DNA of 64,000 bases, from assembly GCA_963578605.1 (NCBI GenBank), contig CAUZEA010000014.1, positions 1-64,000 on the forward strand, written 5' to 3'. This document shows positions 37,595-47,675 of this stretch, piece by piece. A program made the translations under genes and the position numbers. Source of the stretch: JAKVCB01 sp963578605 (GTDB lineage: Bacteria; Planctomycetota; Planctomycetia; Pirellulales; Lacipirellulaceae). The first letter of the stretch is position 1; every line of letters begins with the position of its first letter. The notes beneath the pieces were generated by a model. That model did no database searches and was not told the DNA's origin. It saw only the letters and a list, made by a program, of their open reading frames with translations.

Positions 37595-38239
37595 TTATTC
37601 TTGTTGGCTGGGAGCAGCCAACATTCCGCGACCAGCCGCCATTTCCTCTTCTTTCATTGCAGCTCGTACGTTCTGTGCGCGAAACATCATCATACCAATG
37701 ATTTTGTCATGGCTTTGACGACAGGGGAAACAAACCGTTGTCTCGTCCCCCTCCAAAAACTCCATCTCGCAAAGTTTTGCAAATCCTCGAGCAAGTGCGA
37801 CGGTACGTTTGGCCATGGCCGGAGTATCTCCCGCCGCTTGAATGCGGTAGCGACCATCACCCAAAGGCTTGGCGGTAAGGTCTCCCTCTGCTTTCTTGTC
37901 GAATGCCGTCAGCGGCTTGACTTCCAGAGCTGCACCCGTCTCAAGTTTGCACAAATCAAGAAAGGCACGTTTTATCGTTCGTTTGTGCTCGTAACGGCAC
38001 GGGAACCGCAACCAGCCCTGACCTTCTTCTTCAGCCGGCTCCAGTCCAAGCATCGTGACGAGTGTCTGACGAATAAAGGCCACTCGTTCGCTTGCCCCCA
38101 CCACCGAGCTGTAGGTGTGCACCAGAAACTGCGATTCTCCTGCAAGGTCTCGGTGGTAAAGTCCCATCGAGATGTCGTGACACCGCTTGTCCATGGAGTA
38201 GATCTCGATACGACAACCTAAATCAAGTGTTTTTCCCAT
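37595..38239 (-). CDS. Unknown protein with two FPCRxxH motifs, first gene of the corrinoid cluster
   Basis: A 214-residue protein (start at 38239; an upstream in-frame ATG at 38311 is less likely). It contains two related segments about 92 residues apart: LRFPCRYEHKRTI around residue 79 and VCFPCRQSHDKII around residue 171, both with F-P-C-R-x-x-H. The repeated pattern hints at a two-lobed protein binding a metal or cofactor with Cys and His. It begins the minus-strand run of corrinoid genes, 91 bases before the methyltransferase gene. I do not know the family. Confidence 0.7.
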   Translation of the reverse strand: MGKTLDLGCRIEIYSMDKRCHDISMGLYHRDLAGESQFLVHTYSSVVGASERVAFIRQTLVTMLGLEPAEEEGQGWLRFPCRYEHKRTIKRAFLDLCKLETGAALEVKPLTAFDKKAEGDLTAKPLGDGRYRIQAAGDTPAMAKRTVALARGFAKLCEMEFLEGDETTVCFPCRQSHDKIIGMMMFRAQNVRAAMKEEEMAAGRGMLAAPSQQE

Positions 38240-38352
38240 GTTAGCCTGCAAATCTGCAAATATAAAAATCACCAGAAACCACCATTCTGGCAACCATTTC
38301 TGTGGCGTCAACCCGGGGCTTCTTTTGCGTCAAACCGGGGCGGACATCCCAA

Positions 38353-39570
38353 TCAATCGTGCTCGCCCTGGTCAGGCTGCTCGGCCGACTCAAAATCGAG
38401 GGCTGCCGAGTTAATACAGTAACGCAAACCAGTCGGATTCGGCCCGTCGTTAAATACATGTCCCAAATGGGCATTGCACCGATTGCATAAGACTTCGGTG
38501 CGGATCACAAAAAATCCCCGATCCTCTTTCTCTTTGATCATGCCGACAGCGATCGGCTTGAAAAAACTGGGCCAACCTGTCCCCGATTCAAACTTTGTGT
38601 TTGAGGCAAACAACGGTTCACCACAGCATACACATCGATACGTACCTTCTTCCTTGTTATCCCAGTACTCTCCGGCGAAGGCTCCCTCGGTACCTTTGCG
38701 ACGCGTGACCCGATATTGCTCGCGGGTCAACTGCTTGCGCCACTCTGCATTGGTTTTTACCACTTTTTCTCCGCGCCTCGCCCGGGCATCGACTTGAGTG
38801 GTCTTATCCTTGCGAACGACTTTGTCAGCCGCTTCAGCCGCACCGTCAGGTGCTTTGACCTTGTCCGCAAATTTTTTCTTGAACTTCTCCACCTTCGGAC
38901 TCACAACATACCTGCAATAAGGCTCTCGACCATTCAACTCAAAATAGTCCTGGTGGTAGTTTTCTGCCGGATAAAAATTTTCGAACTCACTGATTTCAGT
39001 CACGATCGGTTTTGCAAACACTCCCGATTGATCGAGTTGTTGCTGATACCCGGTCGCCTCCCGGTATTGCTTTTCATCATGACAGAAAATGGCAGACCGG
39101 TATTGGGTACCAACATCATTTCCTTGACGGTTGAGCGTCGTCGGGTCATGCGTCTGGTAAAAGATTTCCAGCAACTCAGGAAAAGACACCTGCTTCGGAT
39201 CATAGGTGATCTGCACCACTTCCGCGTGCCCGGTCATACCGCTTGAGACCTCCTTGTACGTCGGATTCTTGATTTGCCCACCCGAATAACCCGACATGGC
39301 CGACGCTACACCGTGGACCTGCTGAAATACCGCCTCGGTACACCAAAAACAGCCATTTCCAAACGTAGCCTTGGCCAACTTGCTCGAATCAGCCATCTCT
39401 TTCTCCTTGCTTTGCCGCTTCACATCTGTGGCTGTCTCCCCCGGACTGTTGGGACGGCGCTCATCGGCCCTAAGCCAAGAGACAGCCAAACCAGTCAGCA
39501 CAACTGTGGCCACGACCTTCACGACCTTCACGACCAAAAGATAATCTCGCAATGGAACTGAGCGTTGCAT
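38353..39570 (-). CDS. msrAB: Peptide methionine sulfoxide reductase MsrA-MsrB fusion, exported
   Basis: A 405-residue repair enzyme that reduces both epimers of methionine sulfoxide. The N terminus has a hydrophobic segment (VVATVVLTGLAVSWL), so it acts outside the cytoplasm. MsrA has the catalytic GNGCFWC (about 75-81) and the typical YSGGQIKNPTYKEV. MsrB occupies the last 130 residues, with two zinc CxxC pairs (CVCC and CNRC) and the catalytic RYCINSAAL. The start at 39570 has an AAAGGG before it. The signal region contains a 9-bp tandem repeat (VVKVVK). It resembles PilB-type fusions without the thioredoxin domain. Confidence 0.95.
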   Translation of the reverse strand: MQRSVPLRDYLLVVKVVKVVATVVLTGLAVSWLRADERRPNSPGETATDVKRQSKEKEMADSSKLAKATFGNGCFWCTEAVFQQVHGVASAMSGYSGGQIKNPTYKEVSSGMTGHAEVVQITYDPKQVSFPELLEIFYQTHDPTTLNRQGNDVGTQYRSAIFCHDEKQYREATGYQQQLDQSGVFAKPIVTEISEFENFYPAENYHQDYFELNGREPYCRYVVSPKVEKFKKKFADKVKAPDGAAEAADKVVRKDKTTQVDARARRGEKVVKTNAEWRKQLTREQYRVTRRKGTEGAFAGEYWDNKEEGTYRCVCCGEPLFASNTKFESGTGWPSFFKPIAVGMIKEKEDRGFFVIRTEVLCNRCNAHLGHVFNDGPNPTGLRYCINSAALDFESAEQPDQGEHD

Positions 39571-40321
39571 GATCAATCCCTTTCTTACCAGACAAACCAA
39601 ACAGAATTCCGAAACATTGCTGGAAACCACACCAAAGTCAGGTTCGTATCAACGCATGCTCGATGCCTACAGAAAACAGAACTTCCCAGGCAACCCAACA
39701 TCCCTGAACACGCCGCTCAACCGTGCGAATTCCAACCACAGCCCGTGCCGCAACTTTCTCTCCTCTACTTTAAATCTCCATCTCCATTTTAACCGCGAAA
39801 CCTGCCCAGCACAGTGAAACCTGCCCAGCGCAGTTCGGCCCAAACATACGCCTCTCCATTATACGCTTTTCAGCAGGGTGTTTCAGTCCCGAACGTGGAT
39901 CACAGGTTCTTTGTTCCGAAACCGGCTCTGTACCGTTCGTTCTCTTTTTCTCAGAGAATCACCAGTGTTCAAAAAATCACAGGCCACCGACTCCCCAACA
40001 ACGGTCAGGAACTGCAGTGGTGCGCCAACAAACAGGCCACCTCGCAATCCCACTGGCGATGTAAACCACAAAATTTGGCCTTACCAGAAAATGGCATGTC
40101 CAGGCTATCGGTTAGCATCCCAGCACGCCACCAAGAGAGTACAAGAGACTTGACTGTGCGGAACCAACAAAAAAAGGTGGCGGCAACCTCGATAACAACA
40201 AGGTCGCCGACACCCCAGGAGCTTCGTTCCGACGCTAACCGGGTTTCGATCGAAGAAAGACTCAGTCCGGCAGGATTCAGCCTTCGAGGGTCTCAGGAAA
40301 GCCCCCAACGGCCAACCCCAC

Positions 40322-40660
40322 TTACACCATGTCCTTTAAGGCCTTCAGCGCAGTGATCTTGACCACGTTTCTGGCTGGCTTCGCCTTAAAAGTTGTTTCT
40401 TCACCTGTAAATGGATTGATACCCTTGCGAGCCTTGGTTGCAGGCTTGCGCACGACCTTGATCTTTGCCATGCCAGGAATCGTAAAAACCCCAGGTCCTC
40501 GTTTACCAAGGTTTTTTCCAATCAGCGTTGCAAGTTCATCGAACAAACTCGCAACCTCTTTCTTCGAGCATTCGTTGCTCTCGGCCAACGTCGCGATAAC
40601 TTGCGACTTGGTCAACGCCTTCTTGCCTGTGCTTGCCTTAGCTGTTTTCCGCTTTACCAT
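40322..40660 (-). CDS. HU-family DNA-binding protein
   Basis: A 112-residue HU/IHF-like protein with a basic N-terminal extension (MVKRKTAKASTGKKALTKSQ). The HU core runs from about 17 to 110: the two-helix body, then PGMAKIKVVRKPATKARKGINPFTGEETTFKAKPARNVVKI, where RKGINPFTGE is the DNA-bending arm and KPARNVV the usual end. Plausibly a nucleoid or gene-specific architectural protein. AAGGAG precedes ATG 40660. It stands alone. Confidence 0.92.
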   Translation of the reverse strand: MVKRKTAKASTGKKALTKSQVIATLAESNECSKKEVASLFDELATLIGKNLGKRGPGVFTIPGMAKIKVVRKPATKARKGINPFTGEETTFKAKPARNVVKITALKALKDMV

Positions 40661-41384
40661 CGTCACTCCTTTCATGTCAGTGTCGTCGTAGGGGTCGCAG
40701 AGATAATAGTAAAATACTGTCCTTCGCGACCGTCAATACCAGAACAAGGGTAAAAATCCCCATAATTCCACTATTTCCGGGACTTCTCAACCGTGTTCCC
40801 ACTCCTCGGTCCGTACAGGATAGCACACGGTATCGGTAGTCGACCGGAGAATCCCGCTACCGATCGCCTGTCAAAAGCGGCTTTATTTGAGCCTCAAGGA
40901 CGTTGCCGCACAAATTTCAGGAGCCGCGTATCCCCGGTAAATTGACCTTTCGTCCAAGACTCGCACGACAACTCTAGGTAACTTGTGAAACCTTCACCAG
41001 ACTTGCTCAGTCCAAGGGGCCAACACTCACGCAAAGTCGCCACCAGACACTCCTGACCACTTTTACGTTGGTGTCGGTTGGCTTTTTTCCACGAACGGCC
41101 GCCGAGACTTCTCTCAGTTGGCCGCAGTGGCGTGGGGCACACCGCGAGACCAATGCCGATTCAAACCTCCTTCAAGCAGCCCCCTTCGCAAGGAAATTAG
41201 CGAGGCTTCGATCTGGGCGCATTTGGCGGTAGTGGACGAGAACATCGATGTGCGGTCGCTCGACCCCCTGGTCTATTTTCACTGGTCAAAAAATCGAAAG
41301 CAACAAGCGGCTCTACTCCGACAAGCGTGACCGTCAATCACAACGGCGTAAGCCACACCGAACACCTGTGGTGCGGCAAACCTG
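40661..41384. other. 724-base gap, no gene recognised
   Basis: Short open frames on both strands look random. No repeats, tRNA or clear terminator were seen; the promoter of the HU gene should be at its left end. Confidence 0.4.
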
Positions 41385-42257
41385 CTATTCGATAACTTTC
41401 GACAGTGGATATTCAACAATCCCTCGCGCGCCAGCCTCTTTCAACCGCGGCACAATCGTCCGCACAACGGTTTCATCGAGCACGGTAATCACGTCGACCC
41501 AATCGCTATCGGCGAGGCTGGAGACTGTCGGTTTTTGGATTGCCGGCAGAAGCTTCAAGACCTGCGGCAGGCATTTCTGTGGAACATTGATCATCAATCC
41601 CACTTTTCCTTCGGCGGCAATCGCGCCTTGGAGCATCAAGGCGATATCGTCTATTTTTTGGCGTTTCCAGTTATCCTGGTAAGCGCCCCGATTGGCAATG
41701 AACCGGGTGGTGCTTTGCAGGACCTCTTCGACAATCCGCAAATTGTTGGCCTGCAGGGAACTTCCCGTCTCGGTGACTTCGACGATGGCGTCGGCCAACT
41801 TGGGTGGCTTGACCTCGGTGGCACCCCAACTGAACTCGATCTTGGCCGTAACCCCGTGTTGTTTGAAGAATCGTTCGGTCAGGCCAACCGCCTCGGTCGC
41901 AATTCGAGCTCCCTCCAGGTCAGCCACCGTCTTGACCGGCGAATCATTCGGTACGCAAAGGACCCAACGCACCGGGCGACGACTCACCTTGGAAAAAACC
42001 AGTTCGGCAACCTCGTGAACATCGGCGCCGGTTTCCATAATCCAGTCGTACCCGGTCAGTCCCGCGTCAAGAACACCATCTTCGACGTAACGCGCCATCT
42101 CTTGTGCCCGGATCAACATGCATTCGACTTCGTCATCGTCGATCACGGGAAAATAGTTCCGAGAGCGGAACGAAATCTGGTAACCGGCGCGACGGAACAA
42201 CTCGGCTGTTGCCTCTTGCAAACTTCCGGCCGGGATACCTAGCTTTAACTGTGGCAT
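41385..42257 (-). CDS. hisG: ATP phosphoribosyltransferase, long form
   Basis: A 290-residue first enzyme of histidine synthesis, joining ATP and PRPP. Motifs: LKLGIPAGSLQEAT at the start, DAGLTGYDWI, GARIATEAVGLTERFF for the catalytic loop, and VEVTETGSSLQANNLRIVEEVLQSTTRF that binds the PRPP. A C-terminal regulatory domain (about 215-290, LMINVPQKCLPQVLKLLP) marks the long form, which is inhibited by histidine in relatives. AGGGGAA precedes ATG 42257. No other his gene is nearby. Confidence 0.95.
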   Translation of the reverse strand: MPQLKLGIPAGSLQEATAELFRRAGYQISFRSRNYFPVIDDDEVECMLIRAQEMARYVEDGVLDAGLTGYDWIMETGADVHEVAELVFSKVSRRPVRWVLCVPNDSPVKTVADLEGARIATEAVGLTERFFKQHGVTAKIEFSWGATEVKPPKLADAIVEVTETGSSLQANNLRIVEEVLQSTTRFIANRGAYQDNWKRQKIDDIALMLQGAIAAEGKVGLMINVPQKCLPQVLKLLPAIQKPTVSSLADSDWVDVITVLDETVVRTIVPRLKEAGARGIVEYPLSKVIE

Positions 42258-42311
42258 GACAATTCCCCTGGACCTACGAACGAACAAGACCAGCCAGCAC
42301 AACCGCTCACA

Positions 42312-42345
42312 CGCCCTATTCGCCAACTCGCCCTATTCGCCAACT
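42312..42345 (-). repeat. Two 17-bp tandem copies in the hisG leader
   Basis: CGCCCTATTCGCCAACT occurs twice head to tail (42312-42328 and 42329-42345), 55-88 bases upstream of the hisG start on the minus strand. Perfect copies. Confidence 0.9.
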
Positions 42346-42565
42346 CAAGGAGGGCGGCAATCGGTGACCTGAGGGCAGCCCTAAGTTGAAAGCATACCGA
42401 GAGTGACGCAAGCCCGCTAGCTCCTGAAGCTAGAGCCGGTTTTCGAAAAGTTCGTACCCTTTGCGGAACAGCTTCGCCAGCGGTACCGCAACGCCGATCC
42501 ACGCAGCTTTCACTCCGCTAAAACTGAGGCAATTCAACTTGGTCACCGCATGAATCCAATCCGCT

Positions 42566-42847
42566 TCACTTGGGTCGACGAACGTTCGGCACATCTTCGA
42601 AGACACAAACGACAGCACCGTCTTCCGATTCAAGTTGAATTTCGGTGAGCACGACCTCGCGGTTTCGCCCATCGTCAAGCATAAGCAAGTACTGGCGATC
42701 TATTTCCAAGACCTCGTGTTGACAAGGATCAATTCGAAACTGGCCAGACCAATTCGACGGTGTACCTGACTCGTCGTCGCACAAAATGCCCTCGACGTTA
42801 TTAAGCGCCAGTCCACCAATAAGTAAGTTTCCTTGAAATGTCTGCAT
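42566..42847 (-). CDS. Small conserved-looking protein of unknown function
   Basis: A 93-residue protein starting MQTFQGNLLIGG, with AAAGGGTG just before the ATG. It is beta-rich and acidic, has DDGRNREVVLTEIQLES and ends VPNVRRPK. I do not recognise the family. The frame extends upstream to 42895 without support. It is in its own position between hisG and the Sir2 gene. Confidence 0.6.
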   Translation of the reverse strand: MQTFQGNLLIGGLALNNVEGILCDDESGTPSNWSGQFRIDPCQHEVLEIDRQYLLMLDDGRNREVVLTEIQLESEDGAVVCVFEDVPNVRRPK

Positions 42848-43296
42848 CGCCGCACCCTTTAGAAAGGACAACCCACCACAAAACGAGGCGGTCACTGAAA
42901 GCCATAAACCTGGTCTCGCAAGTCCGCCACAACTTTTCGCGTCTGACGGTGTCGTCGACTATTAAATCCGTTCGGAAGGACCGAAAACTTGAAAAGAGCG
43001 TAAGCCATAGCTCTAAGTTGGAGACTAATTGAGACTCCACGAGTTGTCAAATGTGTCCACTCGCGTGGACCTGGCTTCACCCCCCCCCCTACAGCCTGTT
43101 TTCCCGAAACCTCTCCAGCCTGGTACAATCACCGGTCGGTGCCTGGTTCGCTGCAGCCGTCAAAACAGTCTGCCGGCCTCCCAACCATGCCCGGTTGCAC
43201 AGAGGACGAGTTTTCGATGGCTGACTGCCTGAATTTTGCGGCTTGAATTCTTGCCCGGCTTTCGGCCAGATTCTTAACAGGACAAAGACAACACTG
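42848..43296. other. 449-base gap, nothing recognised
   Basis: Divergent region between the small protein and the Sir2 gene. A run of nine or more C at 43080-43089 is notable, otherwise nothing was seen. Confidence 0.3.
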
Positions 43297-44055
43297 ATGG
43301 CCCTTGAAGCAAATTCGGTTGAACAGGCTGCCACGTGGATGCGAACCGCTCGTGGGGCGGTTGTGCTCACCGGTGCCGGGATTAGCACTGAAAGCGGCAT
43401 TCCCGACTTCCGCTCGCCCGGTGGTGTGTGGTCGAAATACCGGACCGTCTACTACGACGAGTTCTTGACTAGTGCCCAGGCGCGACACGAGTACTGGAGG
43501 CAAAAATGTGAAAGCCACTCCGACTTTGCCAAAGCCCAACCCAGTGTCGGGCACCTCACGCTTGCCGCGTGGGAACATGAAAACCGGATTCGCGGTGTGA
43601 TCACCCAAAACATTGACGGGCTCCATCAATTGGCCGGCAATGAGAATGTTCTGGAACTCCACGGCACGGCACGCCAGGCCACCTGCCTCGACTGCGGAAC
43701 CCGCTTCGACATCGACCCCTTCGTGGAGCAATTCACACGCCAAAACCGCGCGCCACCATGCCCGGCATGTGAAGGCCGGCTCAAACATGCCACCGTTTCT
43801 TTTGGTCAATCGCTGCCAGCCGACGTGCTCGAGCAAGCTACAGACTGGTCCCAAACTGCAGAGGTAATGCTCGCCGTCGGCTCTTCCCTGGTCGTCACCC
43901 CAGCGGCCAATCTGCCGGTCATCGCCAAACAGTGCGGCGCAAAGCTCATCATCGTTAACCGCGACGAAACCCCGGTCGATCCCCTGGCCGACCTGGTCAT
44001 TCGCGGCTCGATTGGAGAAGTCTTGTCCGCAATGGCAGCCTCGCTTGAAGGTTAG
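43297..44055 (+). CDS. Sir2-family NAD-dependent protein deacylase
   Basis: A 252-residue sirtuin that removes acyl groups from lysines using NAD. Motifs are GAGISTESGIPDFRSP (NAD binding, about 30-45), TQNIDGLHQLAG with the NID of the active site, the catalytic histidine in LHGTARQATC, and a zinc site CLDCG and CPACEGR. GSSLVVTPAANLP closes the NAD pocket. The start at 43297 begins where homology starts. The gene converges on the large phosphatase fusion. Substrate acyl group unknown. Confidence 0.93.
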   Translation: MALEANSVEQAATWMRTARGAVVLTGAGISTESGIPDFRSPGGVWSKYRTVYYDEFLTSAQARHEYWRQKCESHSDFAKAQPSVGHLTLAAWEHENRIRGVITQNIDGLHQLAGNENVLELHGTARQATCLDCGTRFDIDPFVEQFTRQNRAPPCPACEGRLKHATVSFGQSLPADVLEQATDWSQTAEVMLAVGSSLVVTPAANLPVIAKQCGAKLIIVNRDETPVDPLADLVIRGSIGEVLSAMAASLEG

Positions 44056-44237
44056 GGGATCCACCTCACAGCAAGGACACCCCACGATCCCGTTTCCGAC
44101 ACCCATCCGTGGCTTGGTGGCCCCGCCGTCGCTACAACTCCTCAGACAAACCCACAGCGGCCCCCTGTTGGCTTTAGACACCGCCTCTCCGCACTTTGAA
44201 CACCAGAAAGCAGACGCTCAACGGCATACAACACAAC

Positions 44238-47183
44238 TCAGCGGCGACTGCGATAGAGCGACATGTCAACCACCTTCGCCATGAGTTCAACGTCGACCTG
44301 GCCGTCGAGAAATTCCGCGATTTGAGCCGAGGGCAAGGCAGGGTTTTCAATGAGCTGGCGGTGGTGGACCGTGAGGACGTCGATACCACCCTGATTTTGC
44401 ATCCAGCGGCGCACACGAGAACTTTGCGCCGCAAACACCCGCTTGAGCTGTGCGTCTGAAATCTGGGCACCCGACCGACCCTCGCGCTCAAGCATGGCAC
44501 GTTGGGAGGCCACAATTTCGTCCAGATCACGCTCGACGACCACCACCCGGTAACGATAGCCAGGCGGCACGTACGGCATCAACTGGACAATGATCTTAAC
44601 CGCCTTCCCCTGCGATTCACCTAACCAGGCATTGTCGGCCTTCAGATTCTTGACCCGTTGGTATTCGAAGTATCCCCGTGGATTGCTGTCATCCGCCTCG
44701 CGGCGACCGTCGGAAAGAACCGTCATCCCACCAGCAGCGAGCATCTGCATAACCAGTGAAGTTCCGCTACGAGGTAAACCACTGACCACCGTAACGTACT
44801 TATCAGGATCGGATGGCGTGACAATTTCCTTGCTCTCTGCGGTCGACTTGGGTGTCGTCGGCAGGTCCGCGTCGTCTTCCCTGTGACGTAGTTGGCCACC
44901 CACACGGGATGACTGGTACCTTTGACTGGCCGCGACCGCTTGACGGCGAGCCAGCCGCATTTCCGCGGCAAGTTTGCGATGTTCGGCCGCCTTGTTGGGA
45001 TCACCGAGTCGATTCCTGTATAGGGCTACCAGGCGTTGATGCGCTTCGGGGAAGTTAGGATTGAGCGAAATCGCCACCTGCAACGCCTCGACTGCCGGCA
45101 AAATACGGTCCATTCGGTGCAAGGCAACCGCCAGACGATAGTGTGCCATCGGGTGCTGGTAAAGCAAGCCGATGGATCGCAGTGCCGCTTCGGCTGCACG
45201 CTGATTCTCCCGCCTCAGCAAGTAGCTGCGGCAAAGTCCCAGATGCGCGTGGGGATTCTCTGGGTCAATCGCAATCGCTCGTTGATAACTTCGCTCCGCA
45301 TCCTCTGCACGACGCAAGTTGAGGTACGCCTCGCCAATCTGCAAATGCAGCCCTGGTCGCTGGGCATCGAGCTTTTCCGATGCCAACAAATAACTGAGAG
45401 CACGCTCGTAATCACCTTCGGCCAGCGCAACGTAGCCCCAAAGATAGTCGATAGCATGTGGATTGTAGCGGGAACGACTCCGCAAATCGCGGTAACGATG
45501 CCACTCCTGTTGGCTCAACAGCGGTTGTGGGGCTGGGGGCGCGGCTGGCACATCCCTGGCCATCTCCAGGTCAAGCTGCGCTAATTCCTCGACCATCGCA
45601 GGGGAAGACTCCGCCGGGGTGGCTCCCGCTTGTGGCTGGGACTCCCGTTGTTCCCGACGCACGTGAAGCTCTTGTAGAAACTGGCGCAACTCCTCGCGGG
45701 CTTGTTCGGCATCAACCCTCCGCCGGGTGCTCAGATCCTCGACCACCAAACGCAAGTCGGCAATCCGATCGAGCGCCTGATAACAGGTGGCCAGCTGCAC
45801 ACCAAAGCGGTGCTCATTCGGCCAGCGAAGATAAAGTTCTTCGAGAATCTCTGCGGCAGCAACGTGACGGCTATCGTCCATATACGCTCGGGCAAGATTG
45901 TAACGCAGTTCTCGAACGGTACGGTCGATCGCTTTCTCGTGGTCTGGCCCCGGCGGCTCGATGTAGCCGAGCGCAACCAACTGCTGGACCGCCTCTTGCG
46001 CCTCAACCGGATTAAGCTGCAAATCTTGAGGGTGGAGCCCGGCTTCACCTGCCACTTCATCCCAACTCGCAATCGTCGTTATTTTGGGACACGTCTCGAA
46101 TGCTTCCAGGATCGCCTGGCCATCCATGTCTGCACCGATCGGCAAGCCAAACACCGTGAGCAAAGTGGGCACAATGTCGAGCAAGTTCAACCCGTGCAAC
46201 AACGTGTCGGCTTTGATATCGGGACCATGAATCACAAAAATTCCAAAGTCACGGTGCTCCAGTGCCGGACCAGCCGGCTCGGCAGGGATCACTCTCGGCC
46301 GCAAGTGATCGGGATGAAAACCATGGTCCGAGATGAGCATCACCGTGACGTCGGGACCCGCCATTTGGAGCAACGTGTTGAGCATCATGTCGTGGTAACG
46401 ATACCCGGCCTCAACCACGCCCTTGTACAGTTCAAATTCTGCTTCTGGCACATGCTCCTGACGGGGTGGATGGTACCGCATGAATCCATGGCAAAAGTGG
46501 TCAATCGCATCGTAGTAAACCGCCATGAAGTCCCAAGGTTCGTGCTTCATGAGCCAAGTGGCAGCGGCATGCACCGTCGTGCATTCGGCCAGGATCTTCG
46601 CGCACGAGGCGAGCCGCCGGTCCTCCTTTTGGTCAATCTCGGCAGCGCGAGGAATGAACGGAAGAATGTGTTCGGCCAGCAGTTCATTCGGATTCAAACG
46701 CAGGGCAGCCAGTGTTTCACCCAGCCGAACCGGGTGAACCGCGCCCGCCGGAAGCGGCCACGCCTCTGAGGGCGGTCCTACCGCCCGCTGAAAATGGTTC
46801 GATACCATTGCGCCGCGAATCGGCTCGGCCGGATGCGACGGCCACCACCCCACCACGTGGCTCGAGAAACCCTGCTGAGTGAGGATGTTCCAGATCGCCT
46901 TGGTGTTGCGCGAAAGGTTCGTGATCGGCTGAATTGCGTGCCCGTCGGGAGTCGGCTCGGTGAAACCATGAATACCGTGCTTGAAGGGTCGTTTGCCGGT
47001 TGCGATGCTCGTCCACAACATGGGCGAGAGCACCGGATGCAAGGTCGCCAGGTTCGCCATCGACCCACCTTCTACCAACCGCTTCACGGTCGGCATTTTG
47101 CCCGCGTCCATCAGCGGGTGGATGACCTTCCAATCAGCTGCGTCCCAACCAACCAAAAGCACCTTGCGAGCAGGATTTGCCAT
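44238..47183 (-). CDS. Alkaline-phosphatase-fold enzyme fused to TPR repeats and a sulfotransferase-like domain
   Basis: A 981-residue fusion. Residues 1-430: phosphodiesterase/nucleotide pyrophosphatase type of alkaline-phosphatase fold, with metal aspartate in LLVGWDAADW, nucleophile Thr in SPMLWTSIATGKRP, DAIDHFCHG and LISDHGFHPD. Residues about 440-780: helical repeats of TPR type (for example GLHLQIGEAYLNLRRAEDAERSY). Residues 794-981: P-loop sulfotransferase-like domain, with VSGLPRSGTSLVMQML and ERDLDEIVASQRAM. No signal peptide is seen; start ATG 47183 lacks a ribosome site but homology begins there. Substrates are unknown. Confidence 0.85.
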   Translation of the reverse strand: MANPARKVLLVGWDAADWKVIHPLMDAGKMPTVKRLVEGGSMANLATLHPVLSPMLWTSIATGKRPFKHGIHGFTEPTPDGHAIQPITNLSRNTKAIWNILTQQGFSSHVVGWWPSHPAEPIRGAMVSNHFQRAVGPPSEAWPLPAGAVHPVRLGETLAALRLNPNELLAEHILPFIPRAAEIDQKEDRRLASCAKILAECTTVHAAATWLMKHEPWDFMAVYYDAIDHFCHGFMRYHPPRQEHVPEAEFELYKGVVEAGYRYHDMMLNTLLQMAGPDVTVMLISDHGFHPDHLRPRVIPAEPAGPALEHRDFGIFVIHGPDIKADTLLHGLNLLDIVPTLLTVFGLPIGADMDGQAILEAFETCPKITTIASWDEVAGEAGLHPQDLQLNPVEAQEAVQQLVALGYIEPPGPDHEKAIDRTVRELRYNLARAYMDDSRHVAAAEILEELYLRWPNEHRFGVQLATCYQALDRIADLRLVVEDLSTRRRVDAEQAREELRQFLQELHVRREQRESQPQAGATPAESSPAMVEELAQLDLEMARDVPAAPPAPQPLLSQQEWHRYRDLRSRSRYNPHAIDYLWGYVALAEGDYERALSYLLASEKLDAQRPGLHLQIGEAYLNLRRAEDAERSYQRAIAIDPENPHAHLGLCRSYLLRRENQRAAEAALRSIGLLYQHPMAHYRLAVALHRMDRILPAVEALQVAISLNPNFPEAHQRLVALYRNRLGDPNKAAEHRKLAAEMRLARRQAVAASQRYQSSRVGGQLRHREDDADLPTTPKSTAESKEIVTPSDPDKYVTVVSGLPRSGTSLVMQMLAAGGMTVLSDGRREADDSNPRGYFEYQRVKNLKADNAWLGESQGKAVKIIVQLMPYVPPGYRYRVVVVERDLDEIVASQRAMLEREGRSGAQISDAQLKRVFAAQSSRVRRWMQNQGGIDVLTVHHRQLIENPALPSAQIAEFLDGQVDVELMAKVVDMSLYRSRR

Positions 47184-47675
47184 CGACGCCAAACACCGAA
47201 CAAGGAAACAGGGACCAGTCGTATTTACCAGCAACGCGCGTGAGTCGCCGAAAACTGGGAGGCAAGTGCCGTTGCCAAGGGAACGAGCAAAAGGCTGTCC
47301 CTGGTTGTGACGATCCAACGGTTTCGTTCGCTGCGAGTAATCGCTGTCGCGCAATTCTTGGGAAACCGCTTACCGCCACCCCCCTTCAGCATAGCCCAAG
47401 GTCGAAAATCACTCGAGTTTTCCTGAAGTGCGCCTTGGCCTGGCTCTCGTGCCACCTCTCGGCAGCGTACACGATTTCGGTTTTCTCAAATCGACTGTCA
47501 TCGGAATGGGCAAGTTGCGATTGGCAACAATGGATGTTGTAGCAGTTTTGCTGCGGAACCGTCATTCGAGCTATGGCTTGCTGCGCTCTTGTTTTTCCCT
47601 GGGGCTTACCGCAATGCGGCCAACCCACGGCCCGGTCGAAGGAAAATCGATTTTTTCACTTTTCTACGCCTCCCC

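Noticed and set aside
45702..46769. Plus-strand ORF of 355 codons over the phosphatase fusion
   Set aside because: Antisense shadow; the minus-strand gene has catalytic motifs throughout.
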